Positions 1 to 13,535 are shown, numbered from the stretch's first letter. The stretch is 64,000 bases of DNA from Sulfuritalea sp. (GCA_016710465.1 JADJVS010000012.1:1-64000), one strand, 5' to 3'. The notes: a model not told the origin generated them from the letters alone. Numbers and translations are program-made.

Positions 1-3000
1 CCACCGTCAGGTTGCGCGCGTTCAGATCCACCGCGCCGGTCACCGTCACCGTGTCGGCGCTGGTGGTGATGGTGGTCAGGCCGCCGCCGCGCGCCGCCGG
101 CCACTTGCACGGCATTGGTCGCCGCGCCCGCGTTCAGGGTCAACTGGTTCTGGTTGTAGGTGGTGCCCGTCAGCGTGATCGAGCCCGCGTCCGGGCCGGC
201 GCCGTCGGCCGCGGTGACGCTGCTCGCGCCACTCACCTCCGCCGCCAGTTCGCCGATGTTGCCCAGGCTGATGTCGTTGCCGGTGAGGCTCAGACTGCTC
301 AGCGCCGTGCCGTTGCCCGTCGCCCCCGTGATCGTCACGTCGCCCAGCGTGCCGCCCGTCAGGGTCAAGGCGCCGGCGCCGTCGATGGTCTGGTTGAAGC
401 TGATCGCCGCCCCCGCCGCGCTGCCGCCGGCGTTGGTGCTGTCGACCGTCAGGTTGCGCGCGTTCAGATCCACCGCCCCGGTCACCGTCACCGTGTCGGC
501 GCTGGTGGTGATGGTGGTCAAGGCCGCCGCCGCACCGCCGGCCACTTGCACGGCATTGGTCGCCGCGCCGGCGTTCAGGCTCAGCTGGTTCTGGTTGTAG
601 GTGGTCCCCGTCAGCGTGATCGAGCCCGCATCCGGTCCGGCGCCGTCGGCCGCGGTGACGCTGCTCGCGCCACTCACCCCCGCCGCCAGCCCGCCGATGT
701 TGCCCAGGCTGATGTCGTTGCCGGTGAGGCTCAGACTGCTCAGCGCCGTGCCGTTGCCCGTCGCCCCCGTGATCGTCACGTCGCCCAGCGTGCCGCCCGT
801 CAGGGTCAAGGCGCCGGCGCCGTCGATGGTCTGGTTGAAGCTGATCGCCGCCCCCGCCGCGCTGCCGCCGGCGTTGGTGCTGTCGACCGTCAGGTTGCGC
901 GCGTTCAGATCCACCGCCCCGGTCACCGTCACCGTGTCGGCGCTGGTGGTGATGGTGGTCAAGGCCGCCGCCGCACCGCCGGCCACTTGCACGGCATTGG
1001 TCGCCGCGCCCGCGTTCAGGGTCAACTGGTTCTGGTTGTAGGTGGTGCCCGTCAGCGTGATCGAGCCCGCGTCCGGGCCGGCGCGCCGTCGGCCGCGGTG
1101 ACGCTGGTCGCGCCACTCACCCCGGCCGCCGCGCCGCCAATGTTGCCCAGGCTGATGTCGTTGCCGGTGATGGTCAGACCGGTCAGCGCCGTGCCGTTGC
1201 CCGTCGCCCCGTGATCGTCACGTCGCCCAGCGTGCCGCCCGTCAGGGTCAACGCGCCAGCGCCGTCAATGGTCTGGTTGAGCTGATGTCGCCGCCCGCCG
1301 CGCTGCCGCCAGCGGCGGTGCTGTCCACCGTCAGGCCGCGCGCGTTCAGATCCACCGCCCCGGTCACCGTCACCGTGTCGGCGCTGGTGGTGATGGTGGT
1401 CAAGGCCGCCGCCGCACCGCCGGCCACTTGCACGGCATTGGTCGCCGCGCCGGCGTTCAGGCTCAGCTGGTTCTGGTTGTAGGTGGTCCCCGTCAGCGTG
1501 ATCGAGCCCGCATCCGGTCCGGCGCCGTCGGCCGCGGTGACGCTGCTCGCGCCACTGACCCCGGCCGCCGCGCCGCCAATGTTGCCCAGGCTGATGTCGT
1601 TGCCGGTGATGGTCAAACCGGTCAGCGCCGTGCCGTTGCCCGTCGCCCCGTGATCGTCACGTCGCCCAGCGTGCCGCCCGTCAGGGTCAAGGCGCCCGCG
1701 CCGTCAATGGGTTGGTTGAACCCGATGTCGGCGCCCGCCGCGCTGCCGCCAGCGGTGGTGCTGTCCGCCGTCAGGCCGCGCGCGGTCAGATCCACCGCGC
1801 CGGTCACCGTCACCGTGTCGGCGCTGGTGGTGATGGTGGTCAAGGCCGCCGCCGCACCGCCGGCCACTTGCACGGCATTGGTCGCCGCGCCGGCGTTCAG
1901 GCTCAGCTGGTTCTGGTTGTAGGTGGTCCCCGTCAGCGTGATCGAGCCCGCATCCGGTCCGGCGCCGTCGGCCGCGGTGACGCTGCTCGCGCCACTCACC
2001 CCCGCCGCCAGCCCGCCGATGTTGCCCAGGCTGATGTCGTTGCCGGTGAGGGTCAAACCGGTCAGCGCCGTGCCGTTGCCCGTCGCCCCCGTGATCGTCA
2101 CGTCGCCCAGCGTGCCGCCCGTCAGGGTCAGCGCGCCAGCGCCGTCAATGGTCTGGTTGAAGCTGATGTCGGCGCCCCGCCGCGCTGCCGCCAGCGGCGG
2201 TGCTGTCCACCGTCAGGTCGCGCGCGTTCAGATCCACCGCGCCGGTCACCGTCACCGTGTCGGCGCTGGTGGTGATGGTGGTCAAGGCCGCCGCCGCGCC
2301 GCCGGCCACTTGCACGGCATTGGTCGCCGCGCCCGCGTTCAGGGTCAACTGGTTCTGGTTGTAGGTGGTCCCCGTCAGCGTGATCGAGCCCGCATCCGGT
2401 CCGGCGCCGTCGGCCGCGGTGACGCTGCTCGCGCCACTCACCCCCGCCGCCAGCCCGCCGATGTTGCCCAGGCTGATGTCGTTGCCGGTGAGGCTCAGAC
2501 TGCTCAGCGCCGTGCCGTTGCCCGTCGCCCCCGTGATCGTCACGTCGCCCAGCGTGCCGCCCGTCAGGGTCAGCGCGCCGGCGCCGTCAATGGTCTGGTT
2601 GAAGCTGATCTTGGCGCCCGCCGCGCTGCCGCCAGCGGCTGGTGCTGTCCACCGTCAGGCCGCGCGCGTTCAGATCCACCGCGCCGGTCACCGTCACCGT
2701 GTCGGCGCTGGTGGTGATGGTGGTCAAGGCCGCCGCCGCGCCGCCGGCCACTTGCACGGCATTGGTCGCCGCGCCGGCGTTCAGGCTCAACTGGTTCTGG
2801 TTGTAGGTGGTGCCCGTCAGCGTGATCGAGCCCGCGTCCGGGCCGGCGCCGTCGGCCGCGGTGACGCTGGTCGCGCCACTGCCCCCGGCCGCCGCGCCAC
2901 CAATGTTGCCCAGGCTGATGTCGTTGCCGGTGATGGTCAAACCAGTCAGCGCCGTGCCGTTGCCCGTCGCCCCCGTGATCGTCACGTCGCCCAGCGTGCC

Positions 3001-6000
3001 GCCCGTCAGGGTCAGCGCGCCAGCGCCGTCAATGGTCTGGTTGAAGCTGATCGCCGCCCCCGCCGCGCTGCCGCCGGCGGCGGTGCTGTCCACCGTCAGG
3101 TTGCGCGCGTTCAGATCCACCGCGCCGGTCACCGTCACCGTGTCGCCGCTGGTGGTGATGGTGGTCAAGGCCGCCGCCGCGCCGCCGGCCACTTGCACGG
3201 CATTGGTCGCCGCGCCCGGCGTTCAGGGTCAACTGGTTCTGGTTGTAGGTGGTGCCCGTCAGCGTGATCGAGCCCGCGTCCGGGCCGGCGCCGTCGGCCG
3301 CGGTGACGCTGCTCGCGCCACTCACCCCCGCCGCCAGCCCGCCGATGTTGCCCAGGCTGATGTCGTTGCCGGTGAGGCTCAGACTGCTCAGCGCCGTGCC
3401 GTTGCCCGTCGCCCCCGTGATCGTCACGTCGCCCAGCGTGCCGCCCGTCAGGGTCAAGGCGCCGGCGCCGTCGATGGTCTGGTTGAAGCTGATGTTGGCG
3501 CCCGCCGCGCTGCCGCCGGCGTTGGTGCTGTCGACCGTCAGGTTGCGCGCGTTCAGATCCACCGCGCCGGTCACCGTCACCGTGTCGCCGCTGGTGGTGA
3601 TGGTGGTCAAGGCCGCCGCCGCGCCGCCGGCCACTTGCACGGCATTGGTCGCCGCGCCAGCGTTCAGGGTCAACTGGTTCTGGTTGTAGGTGGTGCCCGT
3701 CAGCGTGATCGAGCCCGCGTCCGGGCCGGCGCCGTCGGCCGCGGTGACGCTGATCGCGCCACTGACCCCCGGCCGCCGCGCCACCAATGTTGCCCAGGCT
3801 GATGTCGTTGCCGGTGATGGTCAAACCAGTCAGCGCCGTGCCGTTGCCCGTCGCCCCCGTGATCGTCACGTCGCCCAGCGTGCCGCCCGTCAGGGTCAGC
3901 GCGCCAGCGCCGTCAATGGTCTGGTTGAAGCTGATGTTGGCGCCCGCCGCGCTGCCGCCAGCGGCGGTGCTGTCCACCGTCAGGCCGCGCGCGTTCAGAT
4001 CCACCGCGCCGGTCACCGTCACCGTGTCGCCGCTGGTGGTGATGGTGGTCAAGGCCGCCGCCGCGCCGCCGGCCACTTGCACGGCATTGGTCGCCGCGCC
4101 AGCGTTCAGGGTCAACTGGTTCTGGTTGTAGGTGGTGCCCGTCAGCGTGATCGAGCCCGCGTCCGGGCCGGCGCCGTCGGCCGCGGTGACGCTGGTCGCG
4201 CCACTGACCCCGGCCGCCGCGCCGCCAATGTTGCCCAGGCTGATGTCGTTGCCGGTGATGGTCAAACCGGTCAGCGCCGTGCCGTTGCCCGTCGCCCCCG
4301 TGATCGTCACGTCGCCCAGCGTGCCGCCCGTCAGGGTCAGCGCGCCCGCGCCGTCAATGGTCTGGTTGAAGCTGATGTTGGCGCCCGCCGCGCTGCCGCC
4401 AGCGGCGGTGCTGTCCACCGTCAGGTTGCGCGCGTTCAGATCCACCGCGCCGGTCACCGTCACCGTGTCGGCGCTGGTGGTGATGGTGGTCAAGGCCGCC
4501 GCCGCGCCGCCGGCCACTTGCACGGCATTGGTCGCCGCGCCCGCGTTCAGGGTCAACTGGTTCTGGTTGTAGGTGGTGCCCGTCAGCGTGATCGAGCCCG
4601 CGTCCGGGCCGGCGCCGTCGGCCGCGGTGACGCTGGTCGCGCCACTGACCCCGGCCGCCGCGCCGCCAATGTTGCCCAGGCTGATGTCGTTGCCGGTGAT
4701 GGTCAAACCGGTCAGCGCCGTGCCGTTGCCCGTCGCCCCCGTGATCGTCACGTCGCCCAGCGTGCCGCCCGTCAGGGTCAGCGCGCCCGCGCCGTCAATG
4801 GTCTGGTTGAAGCTGATGTTGGCGCCCGCCGCGCTGCCGCCAGCGGCGGTGCTGTCCACCGTCAGGCCGCGCGCGTTCAGATCCACCGCGCCGGTCACCG
4901 TCACCGTGTCGCCGCTGGTGGTGATGGTGGTCAAGGCCGCCGCCGCGCCGCCGGCCACTTGCACGGCATTGGTCGCCGCGCCAGCGTTCAGGGTCAACTG
5001 GTTCTGGTTGTAGGTGGTGCCCGTCAGCGTGATCGAGCCCGCGTCCGGGCCGGCGCCGTCGGCCGCGGTGACGCTGGTCGCGCCACTGACCCCGGCCGCC
5101 GCGCCGCCAATGTTGCCCAGGCTGATGTCGTTGCCGGTGATGGTCAAACCGGTCAGCGCCGTGCCGTTGCCCGTCGCCCCCGTGATCGTCACGTCGCCCA
5201 GCGTGCCGCCCGTCAGGGTCAGCGCGCCCGCGCCGTCAATGGTCTGGTTGAAGCTGATGTTGGCGCCCGCCGCGCTGCCGCCAGCGGCGGTGCTGTCCAC
5301 CGTCAGGCCGCGCGCGTTCAGATCCACCGCGCCGGTCACCGTCACCGTGTCGCCGCTGGTGGTGATGGTGGTCAAGGCCGCCGCCGCGCCGCCGGCCACT
5401 TGCACGGCATTGGTCGCCGCGCCAGCGTTCAGGGTCAACTGGTTCTGGTTGTAGGTGGTGCCCGTCAGCGTGATCGAGCCCGCGTCCGGGCCGGCGCCGT
5501 CGGCCGCGGTGACGCTGGTCGCGCCACTGACCCCGGCCGCCGCGCCGCCAATGTTGCCCAGGCTGATGTCGTTGCCGGTGATGGTCAAACCGGTCAGCGC
5601 CGTGCCGTTGCCCGTCGCCCCCGTGATCGTCACGTCGCCCAGCGTGCCGCCCGTCAGGGTCAGCGCGCCAGCGCCGTCAATGGTCTGGTTGAAGCTGATG
5701 TTGGCGCCCGCCGCGCTGCCGCCAGCGGCGGTGCTGTCCACCGTCAGGCCGCGCGCGTTCAGATCCACCGCGCCGGTCACCGTCACCGTGTCGCCGCTGG
5801 TGGTGATGGTGGTCAAGGCCGCCGCCGCGCCGCCGGCCACTTGCACGGCATTGGTCGCCGCGCCAGCGTTCAGGGTCAACTGGTTCTGGTTGTAGGTGGT
5901 GCCCGTCAGCGTGATCGAGCCCGCGTCCGGGCCGGCGCCGTCGGCCGCGGTGACGCTGGTCGCGCCACTGACCCCGGCCGCCGCGCCACCAATGTTGCCC

Positions 6001-9000
6001 AGGCTGATGTCGTTGCCGGTGATGGTCAAACCAGTCAGCGCCGTGCCGTTGCCCGTCGCCCCCGTGATCGTCACGTCGCCCAGCGTGCCGCCCGTCAGGG
6101 TCAGCGCGCCAGCGCCGTCAATGGTCTGGTTGAAGCTGATGTTGGCGCCCGCCGCGCTGCCGCCAGCGGCGGTGCTGTCCACCGTCAGGTCGCGCGCGTT
6201 CAGATCCACCGCGCCGGTCACCGTCACCGTGTCGCCGCTGGTGGTGATGGTGGTCAAGGCCGCCGCCGCGCCGCCGGCCACTTGCACGGCATTGGTCGCC
6301 GCGCCCGCGTTCAGGTCAACTGGTTCTGGTTGTAGGTGGTGCCCGTCAGCGTGATCGAGCCCGCGTCCGGGCCGGCGCCGTCGGCCGCGGTGACGCTGGT
6401 CGCGCCACTGACCCCCGGCCGCCGCGCCACCAATGTTGCCCAGGCTGATGTCGTTGCCGGTGATGGTCAAACCAGTCAGCGCCGTGCCGTTGCCCGTCGC
6501 CCCCGTGATCGTCACGTCGCCCAGCGTGCCGCCCGTCAGGGTCAGCGCGCCCGCGCCGTCAATGGTCTGGTTGAAGCTGATGTTGGCGCCCGCCGCGCTG
6601 CCGCCAGCGGCGGTGCTGTCCACCGTCAGGCTGCGCGCGTTCAGATCCACCGCGCCGGTCACCGTCACCGTGTCGCCGCTGGTGGTGATGGTGGTCAAGG
6701 CCGCCGCCGCGCCGCCGGCCACTTGCACGGCATTGGTCGCCGCGCCAGCGTTCAGGGTCAACTGGTTCTGGTTGTAGGTGGTGCCCGTCAGCGTGATCGA
6801 GCCCGCGTCCGGGCCGGCGCCGTCGGCCGCGGTGACGCTGGTCGCGCCACTTACCCCGGCCGCCGCGCCACCAATGTTGCCCAGGCTGATGTCGTTGCCG
6901 GTGATGGTCAAACCAGTCAGCGCCGTGCCGTTGCCCGTCGCCCCCGTGATCGTCACGTCGCCCAGCGTGCCGCCCGTCAGGGTCAGCGCGCCCGCGCCGT
7001 CAATGGTCTGGTTGAAGCTGATGTTGGCGCCCGCCGCGCTGCCGCCAGCGGCGGTGCTGTCCACCGTCAGGCCGCGCGCGTTCAGATCCACCGCGCCGGT
7101 CACCGTCACCGTGTCGCCGCTGGTGGTGATGGTGGTCAAGGCCGCCGCCGCGCCGCCGGCCACTTGCACGGCATTGGTCGCCGCGCCAGCGTTCAGGGTC
7201 AACTGGTTCTGGTTGTAGGTGGTGCCCGTCAGCGTGATCGAGCCCGCGTCCGGGCCGGCGCCGTCGGCCGCGGTGACGCTGGTCGCGCCACTGACCCCGG
7301 CCGCCGCGCCGCCAATGTTGCCCAGGCTGATGTCGTTGCCGGTGATGGTCAAACCGGTCAGCGCCGTGCCGTTGCCCGTCGCCCCCGTGATCGTCACGTC
7401 GCCCAGCGTGCCGCCCGTCAGGGTCAGCGCGCCCGCGCCGTCAATGGTCTGGTTGAAGCTGATGTTGGCGCCCGCCGCGCTGCCGCCAGCGGCGGTGCTG
7501 TCCACCGTCAGGCCGCGCGCGTTCAGATCCACCGCGCCGGTCACCGTCACCGTGTCGCCGCTGGTGGTGATGGTGGTCAAGGCCGCCGCCGCGCCGCCGG
7601 CCACTTGCACGGCATTGGTCGCCGCGCCAGCGTTCAGGTCAACTGGTTCTGGTTGTAGGTGGTGCCCGTCAGCGTGATCGAGCCCGCGTCCGGCCGGCGC
7701 CGTCGGCCGCGGTGACGCTGGTCGCGCCACTGACCCCCGGCCGCCGCGCCGCCAATGTTGCCCAGGCTGATGTCGTTGCCGGTGATGGTCAAACCGGTCA
7801 GCGCCGTGCCGTTGCCCGTCGCCCCCGTGATCGTCACGTCGCCCAGCGTGCCGCCCGTCAGGGTCAGCGCGCCCGCGCCGTCAATGGTCTGGTTGAAGCT
7901 GATGTTGGCGCCCGCCGCGCTGCCGCCAGCGGCGGTGCTGTCCACCGTCAGGCGCGCGCGTTCAGAGCCACCGCGCCGGTCACCGTCACCGTGTCGCCGC
8001 TGGTGGTGATGGTGGTCAAGGCCGCCGCCGCGCCGCCGGCCACTTGCACGGCATTGGTCGCCGCGCCAGCGTTCAGGTCAACTGGTTCTGGTTGTAGGTG
8101 GTGCCCGTCAGCGTGATCGAGCCCGCGTCCGGGCCGGCGCCGTCGGCCGCGGTGACGCTGGTCGCGCCACTGCCCCCGGCCGCCGCGCCACCAATGTTGC
8201 CCAGGCTGATGTCGTTGCCGGTGATGGTCAAACCAGTCAGCGCCGTGCCGTTGCCCGTCGCCCCCGTGATCGTCACGTCGCCCAGCGTGCCGCCCGTCAG
8301 GGTCAGCGCGCCAGCGCCGTCAATGGTCTGGTTGAAGCTGATGTTGGCGCCCGCCGCGCTGCCGCCAGCGGCGGTGCTGTCCACCGTCAGGCCGCGCGCG
8401 TTCAGATCCACCGCGCCGGTCACCGTCACCGTGTCGCCGCTGGTGGTGATGGTGGTCAAGGCCGCCGCCGCGCCGCCGGCCACTTGCACGGCATTGGTCG
8501 CCGCGCCCGCGTTCAGGGTCAACTGGTTCTGGTTGTAGGTGGTGCCCGTCAGCGTGATCGAGCCCGCGTCCGGGCCGGCGCCGTCGGCCGCGGTGACGCT
8601 GGTCGCGCCACTGACCCCCGGCCGCCGCGCCGCCAATGTTGCCCAGGCTGATGTCGTTGCCGGTGATGGTCAAACCGGTCAGCGCCGTGCCGTTGCCCGT
8701 CGCCCCGTGATCGTCACGTCGCCCAGCGTGCCGCCTGTCAGGGTCAGCGCGCCCGCGCCGTCAATGGTCTGGTTGAAGCTGATGTTGGCGCCCGCCGCGC
8801 TGCCGCCAGCGGCGGTGCTGTCCACCGTCAGGCGCGCGCGTTCAGATCCACCGCGCCGGTCACCGTCACCGTGTCGCCGCTGGTGGTGATGGTGGTCAAG
8901 GCCGCCGCCGCGCCGCCGGCCACTTGCACGGCATTGGTCGCCGCGCCCGCGTTCAGGGTCAACTGGTTCTGGTTGTAGGTGGTGCCCGTCAGCGTGATCG

Positions 9001-10275
9001 AGCCCGCGTCCGGGCCGGCGCCGTCGGCCGCGGTGACGCTGGTCGCGCCACTGACCCCGGCCGCCGCGCCGCCAATGTTGCCCAGGCTGATGTCGTTGCC
9101 GGTGATGGTCAAACCGGTCAGCGCCGTGCCGTTGCCCGTCGCCCCCGTGATCGTCACGTCGCCCAGCGTGCCGCCCGTCAGGGTCAGCGCGCCCGCGCCG
9201 TCAATGGTCTGGTTGAAGCTGATGTTGGCGCCCGCCGCGCTGCCGCCAGCGGCGGTGCTGTCCACCGTCAGGCCGCGCGCGTTCAGATCCACCGCGCCGG
9301 TCACCGTCACCGTGTCGCCGCTGGTGGTGATGGTGGTCAAGGCCGCCGCCGCGCCGCCGGCCACTTGCACGGCATTGGTCGCCGCGCCCGCGTTCAGGGT
9401 CAACTGGTTCTGGTTGTAGGTGGTGCCCGTCAGCGTGATCGAGCCCGCGTCCGGGCCGGCGCCGTCGGCCGCGGTGACGCTGGTCGCGCCACTGACCCCG
9501 GCCGCCGCGCCGCCAATGTTGCCCAGGCTGATGTCGTTGCCGGTGATGGTCAAACCGGTCAGCGCCGTGCCGTTGCCCGTCGCCCCGTGATCGTCACGTC
9601 GCCCAGCGTGCCGCCCGTCAGGGTCAGCGCGCCCGCGCCGTCAATGGTCTGGTTGAAGCTGATGTTGGCGCCCGCCGCGCTGCCGCCAGCGGCGGTGCTG
9701 TCCACCGTCAGGCCGCGCGCGTTCAGATCCACCGCGCCGGTCACCGTCACCGTGTCGCCGCTGGTGGTGATGGTGGTCAAGGCCGCCGCCGCGCCGCCGG
9801 CCACTTGCACGGCATTGGTCGCCGCGCCCGCGTTCAGGGTCAACTGGTTCTGGTTGTAGGTGGTGCCCGTCAGCGTGATCGAGCCCGCGTCCGGGCCGGC
9901 GCCGTCGGCCGCGGTGACGCTGGTCGCGCCACTGACCCCGGCCGCCGCGCCGCCAATGTTGCCCAGGCTGATGTCGTTGCCGGTGATGGTCAAACCGGTC
10001 AGCGCCGTGCCGTTGCCCGTCGCCCCCGTGATCGTCACGTCGCCCAGCGTGCCGCCCGTCAGGGTCAGCGCGCCCGCGCCGTCAATGGTCTGGTTGAAGC
10101 TGATGTTGGCGCCCGCCGCGCTGCCGCCAGCGGCGGTGCTGTCCACCGTCAGGCCGCGCGCGTTCAGATCCACCGCGCCGGTCACCGTCACCGTGTCGCC
10201 GCTGGTGGTGATGGTGGTCAAGGCCGCCGCCGCGCCGCCTGGCCACTTGCACGGCATTGGTCGCCGCGCCCGCGT
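1..10275 (-). pseudogene. Continuation of the tpsA repeat region, reading frame repeatedly disrupted
   Basis: The same 147-residue repeat continues but is cut into blocks in different frames. The longest single open stretch is 3165-7730; others are 9559-10257, 8828-9553, 8073-8636 and 2587-3198. Breaks are one-base gains or losses at recurring sites: C5 to C4 at 1207, 1646, 8703 and 9583; C4 to C5 at 3766, 6412, 7734, 8615 and 10376; G3 to G2 at 6314, 7637, 8076 and 10279; plus GGCC to GGC near 7950 and 8831. Several come as nearby +1/-1 pairs that restore the frame after a short garbled run. Either the consensus is wrong in a hard-to-assemble repeat, or the distal part of the gene is decaying. 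No non-repeat C-terminal domain is reached before the left edge. Confidence 0.7.
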
Positions 10276-13200
10276 TCAGGTCAACTGGTTCTGGTTGTAG
10301 GTGGTGCCCGTCAGCGTGATCGAGCCCGCGTCCGGGCCGGCGCCGTCGGCGCGGTGACGCTGGTCGCGCCACTGACCCCCGGCCGCCGCGCCGCCAATGT
10401 TGCCCAGGCTGATGTCGTTGCCGGTGATGGTCAAACCGGTCAGCGCCGTGCCGTTGCCCGTCGCCCCCGTGATCGTCACGTCGCCCAGCGTGCCGCCCGT
10501 CAGGGTCAGCGCGCCCGCGCCGTCAATGGTCTGGTTGAAGCTGATGTTGGCGCCCGCCGCGCTGCCGCCAGCGGCGGTGCTGTCCACCGTCAGGCCGCGC
10601 GCGTTCAGATCCACCGCGCCGGTCACCGTCACCGTGTCGCCGCTGGTGGTGATGGTGGTCAAGGCCGCCGCCGCGCCGCCGGCCACTTGCACGGCATTGG
10701 TCGCCGCGCCCGCGTTCAGGGTCAACTGGTTCTGGTTGTAGGTGGTGCCCGTCAGCGTGATCGAGCCCGCGTCCGGGCCGGCGCCGTCGGCCGCGGTGAC
10801 GCTGGTCGCGCCACTGACCCCGGCCGCCGCGCCGCCAATGTTGCCCAGGCTGATGTCGTTGCCGGTGATGGTCAAACCGGTCAGCGCCGTGCCGTTGCCC
10901 GTCGCCCCCGTGATCGTCACGTCGCCCAGCGTGCCGCCCGTCAGGGTCAGCGCGCCCGCGCCGTCAATGGTCTGGTTGAAGCTGATGTTGGCGCCCGCCG
11001 CGCTGCCGCCAGCGGCGGTGCTGTCCACCGTCAGGCCGCGCGCGTTCAGATCCACCGCGCCGGTCACCGTCACCGTGTCGCCGCTGGTGGTGATGGTGGT
11101 CAAGGCCGCCGCCGCGCCGCCGGCCACTTGCACGGCATTGGTCGCCGCGCCCGCGTTCAGGGTCAACTGGTTCTGGTTGTAGGTGGTGCCCGTCAGCGTG
11201 ATCGAGCCCGCGTCCGGGCCGGCGCCGTCGGCCGCGGTGACGCTGGTCGCGCCACTGACCCCGGCCGCCGCGCCGCCAATGTTGCCCAGGCTGATGTCGT
11301 TGCCGGTGATGGTCAAACCGGTCAGCGCCGTGCCGTTGCCCGTCGCCCCCGTGATCGTCACGTCGCCCAGCGTGCCGCCCGTCAGGGTCAGCGCGCCCGC
11401 GCCGTCAATGGTCTGGTTGAAGCTGATGTTGGCGCCCGCCGCGCTGCCGCCAGCGGCGGTGCTGTCCACCGTCAGGCCGCGCGCGTTCAGATCCACCGCG
11501 CCGGTCACCGTCACCGTGTCGCCGCTGGTGGTGATGGTGGTCAAGGCCGCCGCCGCGCCGCCGGCCACTTGCACGGCATTGGTCGCCGCGCCCGCGTTCA
11601 GGGTCAACTGGTTCTGGTTGTAGGTGGTGCCCGTCAGCGTGATCGAGCCCGCGTCCGGGCCGGCGCCGTCGGCCGCGGTGACGCTGGTCGCGCCACTGAC
11701 CCCGGCCGCCGCGCCGCCAATGTTGCCCAGGCTGATGTCGTTGCCGGTGATGGTCAAACCGGTCAGCGCCGTGCCGTTGCCCGTCGCCCCCGTGATCGTC
11801 ACGTCGCCCAGCGTGCCGCCCGTCAGGGTCAGCGCGCCCGCGCCGTCAATGGTCTGGTTGAAGCTGATGTTGGCGCCCGCCGCGCTGCCGCCAGCGGCGG
11901 TGCTGTCCACCGTCAGGCCGCGCGCGTTCAGATCCACCGCGCCGGTCACCGTCACCGTGTCGCCGCTGGTGGTGATGGTGGTCAAGGCCGCCGCCGCGCC
12001 GCCGGCCACTTGCACGGCATTGGTCGCCGCGCCCGCGTTCAGGGTCAACTGGTTCTGGTTGTAGGTGGTGCCCGTCAGCGTGATCGAGCCCGCGTCCGGG
12101 CCGGCGCCGTCGGCCGCGGTGACGCTGGTCGCGCCACTGACCCCGGCCGCCGCGCCGCCAATGTTGCCCAGGCTGATGTCGTTGCCGGTGATGGTCAAAC
12201 CGGTCAGCGCCGTGCCGTTGCCCGTCGCCCCCGTGATCGTCACGTCGCCCAGCGTGCCGCCCGTCAGGGTCAGCGCGCCCGCGCCGTCAATGGTCTGGTT
12301 GAAGCTGATGTTGGCGCCCGCCGCGCTGCCGCCAGCGGCGGTGCTGTCCACCGTCAGGCCGCGCGCGTTCAGATCCACCGCGCCGGTCACCGTCACCGTG
12401 TCGCCGCTGGTGGTGATGGTGGTCAAGGCCGCCGCCGCGCCGCCGGCCACTTGCACGGCATTGGTCGCCGCGCCCGCGTTCAGGGTCAACTGGTTCTGGT
12501 TGTAGGTGGTGCCCGTCAGCGTGATCGAGCCCGCGTCCGGGCCGGCGCCGTCGGCCGCGGTGACGCTGGTCGCGCCACTGACCCCGGCCGCCGCGCCGCC
12601 AATGTTGCCCAGGCTGATGTCGTTGCCGGTGATGGTCAAACCGGTCAGCGCCGTGCCGTTGCCCGTCGCCCCCGTGATCGTCACGTCGCCCAGCGTGCCG
12701 CCCGTCAGGGTCAGCGCGCCCGCGCCGTCAATGGTCTGGTTGAAGCTGATGTTGGCGCCCGCCGCGCTGCCGCCAGCGGCGGTGCTGTCCACCGTCAGGC
12801 CGCGCGCGTTCAGATCCACCGCGCCGGTCACCGTCACCGTGTCGCCGCTGGTGGTGATGGTGGTCAAGGCCGCCGCCGCGCCGCCGGCCACTTGCACGGC
12901 ATTGGTCGCCGCGCCCGCGTTCAGGGTCAACTGGTTCTGGTTGTAGGTGGTGCCCGTCAGCGTGATCGAGCCCGCGTCCGGGCCGGCGCCGTCGGCCGCG
13001 GTGACGCTGGTCGCGCCACTGACCCCGGCCGCCGCGCCGCCAATGTTGCCCAGGCTGATGTCGTTGCCGGTGATGGTCAAACCGGTCAGCGCCGTGCCGT
13101 TGCCCGTCGCCCCCGTGATCGTCACGTCGCCCAGCGTGCCGCCCGTCAGGGTCAGCGCGCCCGCGCCGTCAATGGTCTGGTTGAAGCTGATGTTGGCGCC

Positions 13201-13535
13201 CGCCGCGCTGCCGCCAGCGGCGGTGCTGTCCACCGTCAGGCCGCGCGCGTTCAGATCCACCGCGCCGGTCACCGTCACCGTGTCGCCGCTGGTGGTGATG
13301 GTGGTCAAGGCCGCCGCCGCGCCGCCGGCCACTTGCACGGCATTGGTCGCCGCGCCCGCGTTCAGGGTCAACTGGTTCTGGTTGTAGGTGGTGCCCGTCA
13401 GCGTGATCGAGCCCGCGTCCGGGCCGGCGCCGTCGGCCGCGGTGACGCTGGTCGCGCCACTGACCCCGGCCGCCGCGCCGCCAATGTTGCCCAGGCTGAT
13501 GTCGTTGCCGGTGATGGTCAAACCGGTCAGCGCCG
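1..13535 (-). repeat. Tandem array of about 30 copies of a 441-bp unit inside tpsA
   Basis: A 441-bp (147-codon) unit is repeated head to tail from about 13535 to the left edge and continues outside the window. The sequence taggtggt recurs with 441-bp phase at 13384, 12943, 12502, 12061, 11620, 11179, 10738 and so on down to about 157. The seven or eight units nearest the gene start are virtually identical at DNA level. Units left of about 4 kb differ by clustered substitutions, such as a variant coding SSLSLTGND then GGLAAG in place of TGLTITGND then GGAAAG. Each unit encodes short Gly/Thr/Ala-rich beta-strand-like segments (SITLTGTTYNQNQLTLNAG, TVTVTGAVDLNARGLTVDS, ALTLTGGTLGDVTITG), typical of a right-handed beta-helix exoprotein. 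A diverged partial unit lies just upstream (13535-13650). Confidence 0.95.

Noticed and set aside
1..13535. CRISPR array
   Set aside because: The repeat has no spacers. The whole 441-bp unit is repeated and is coding.
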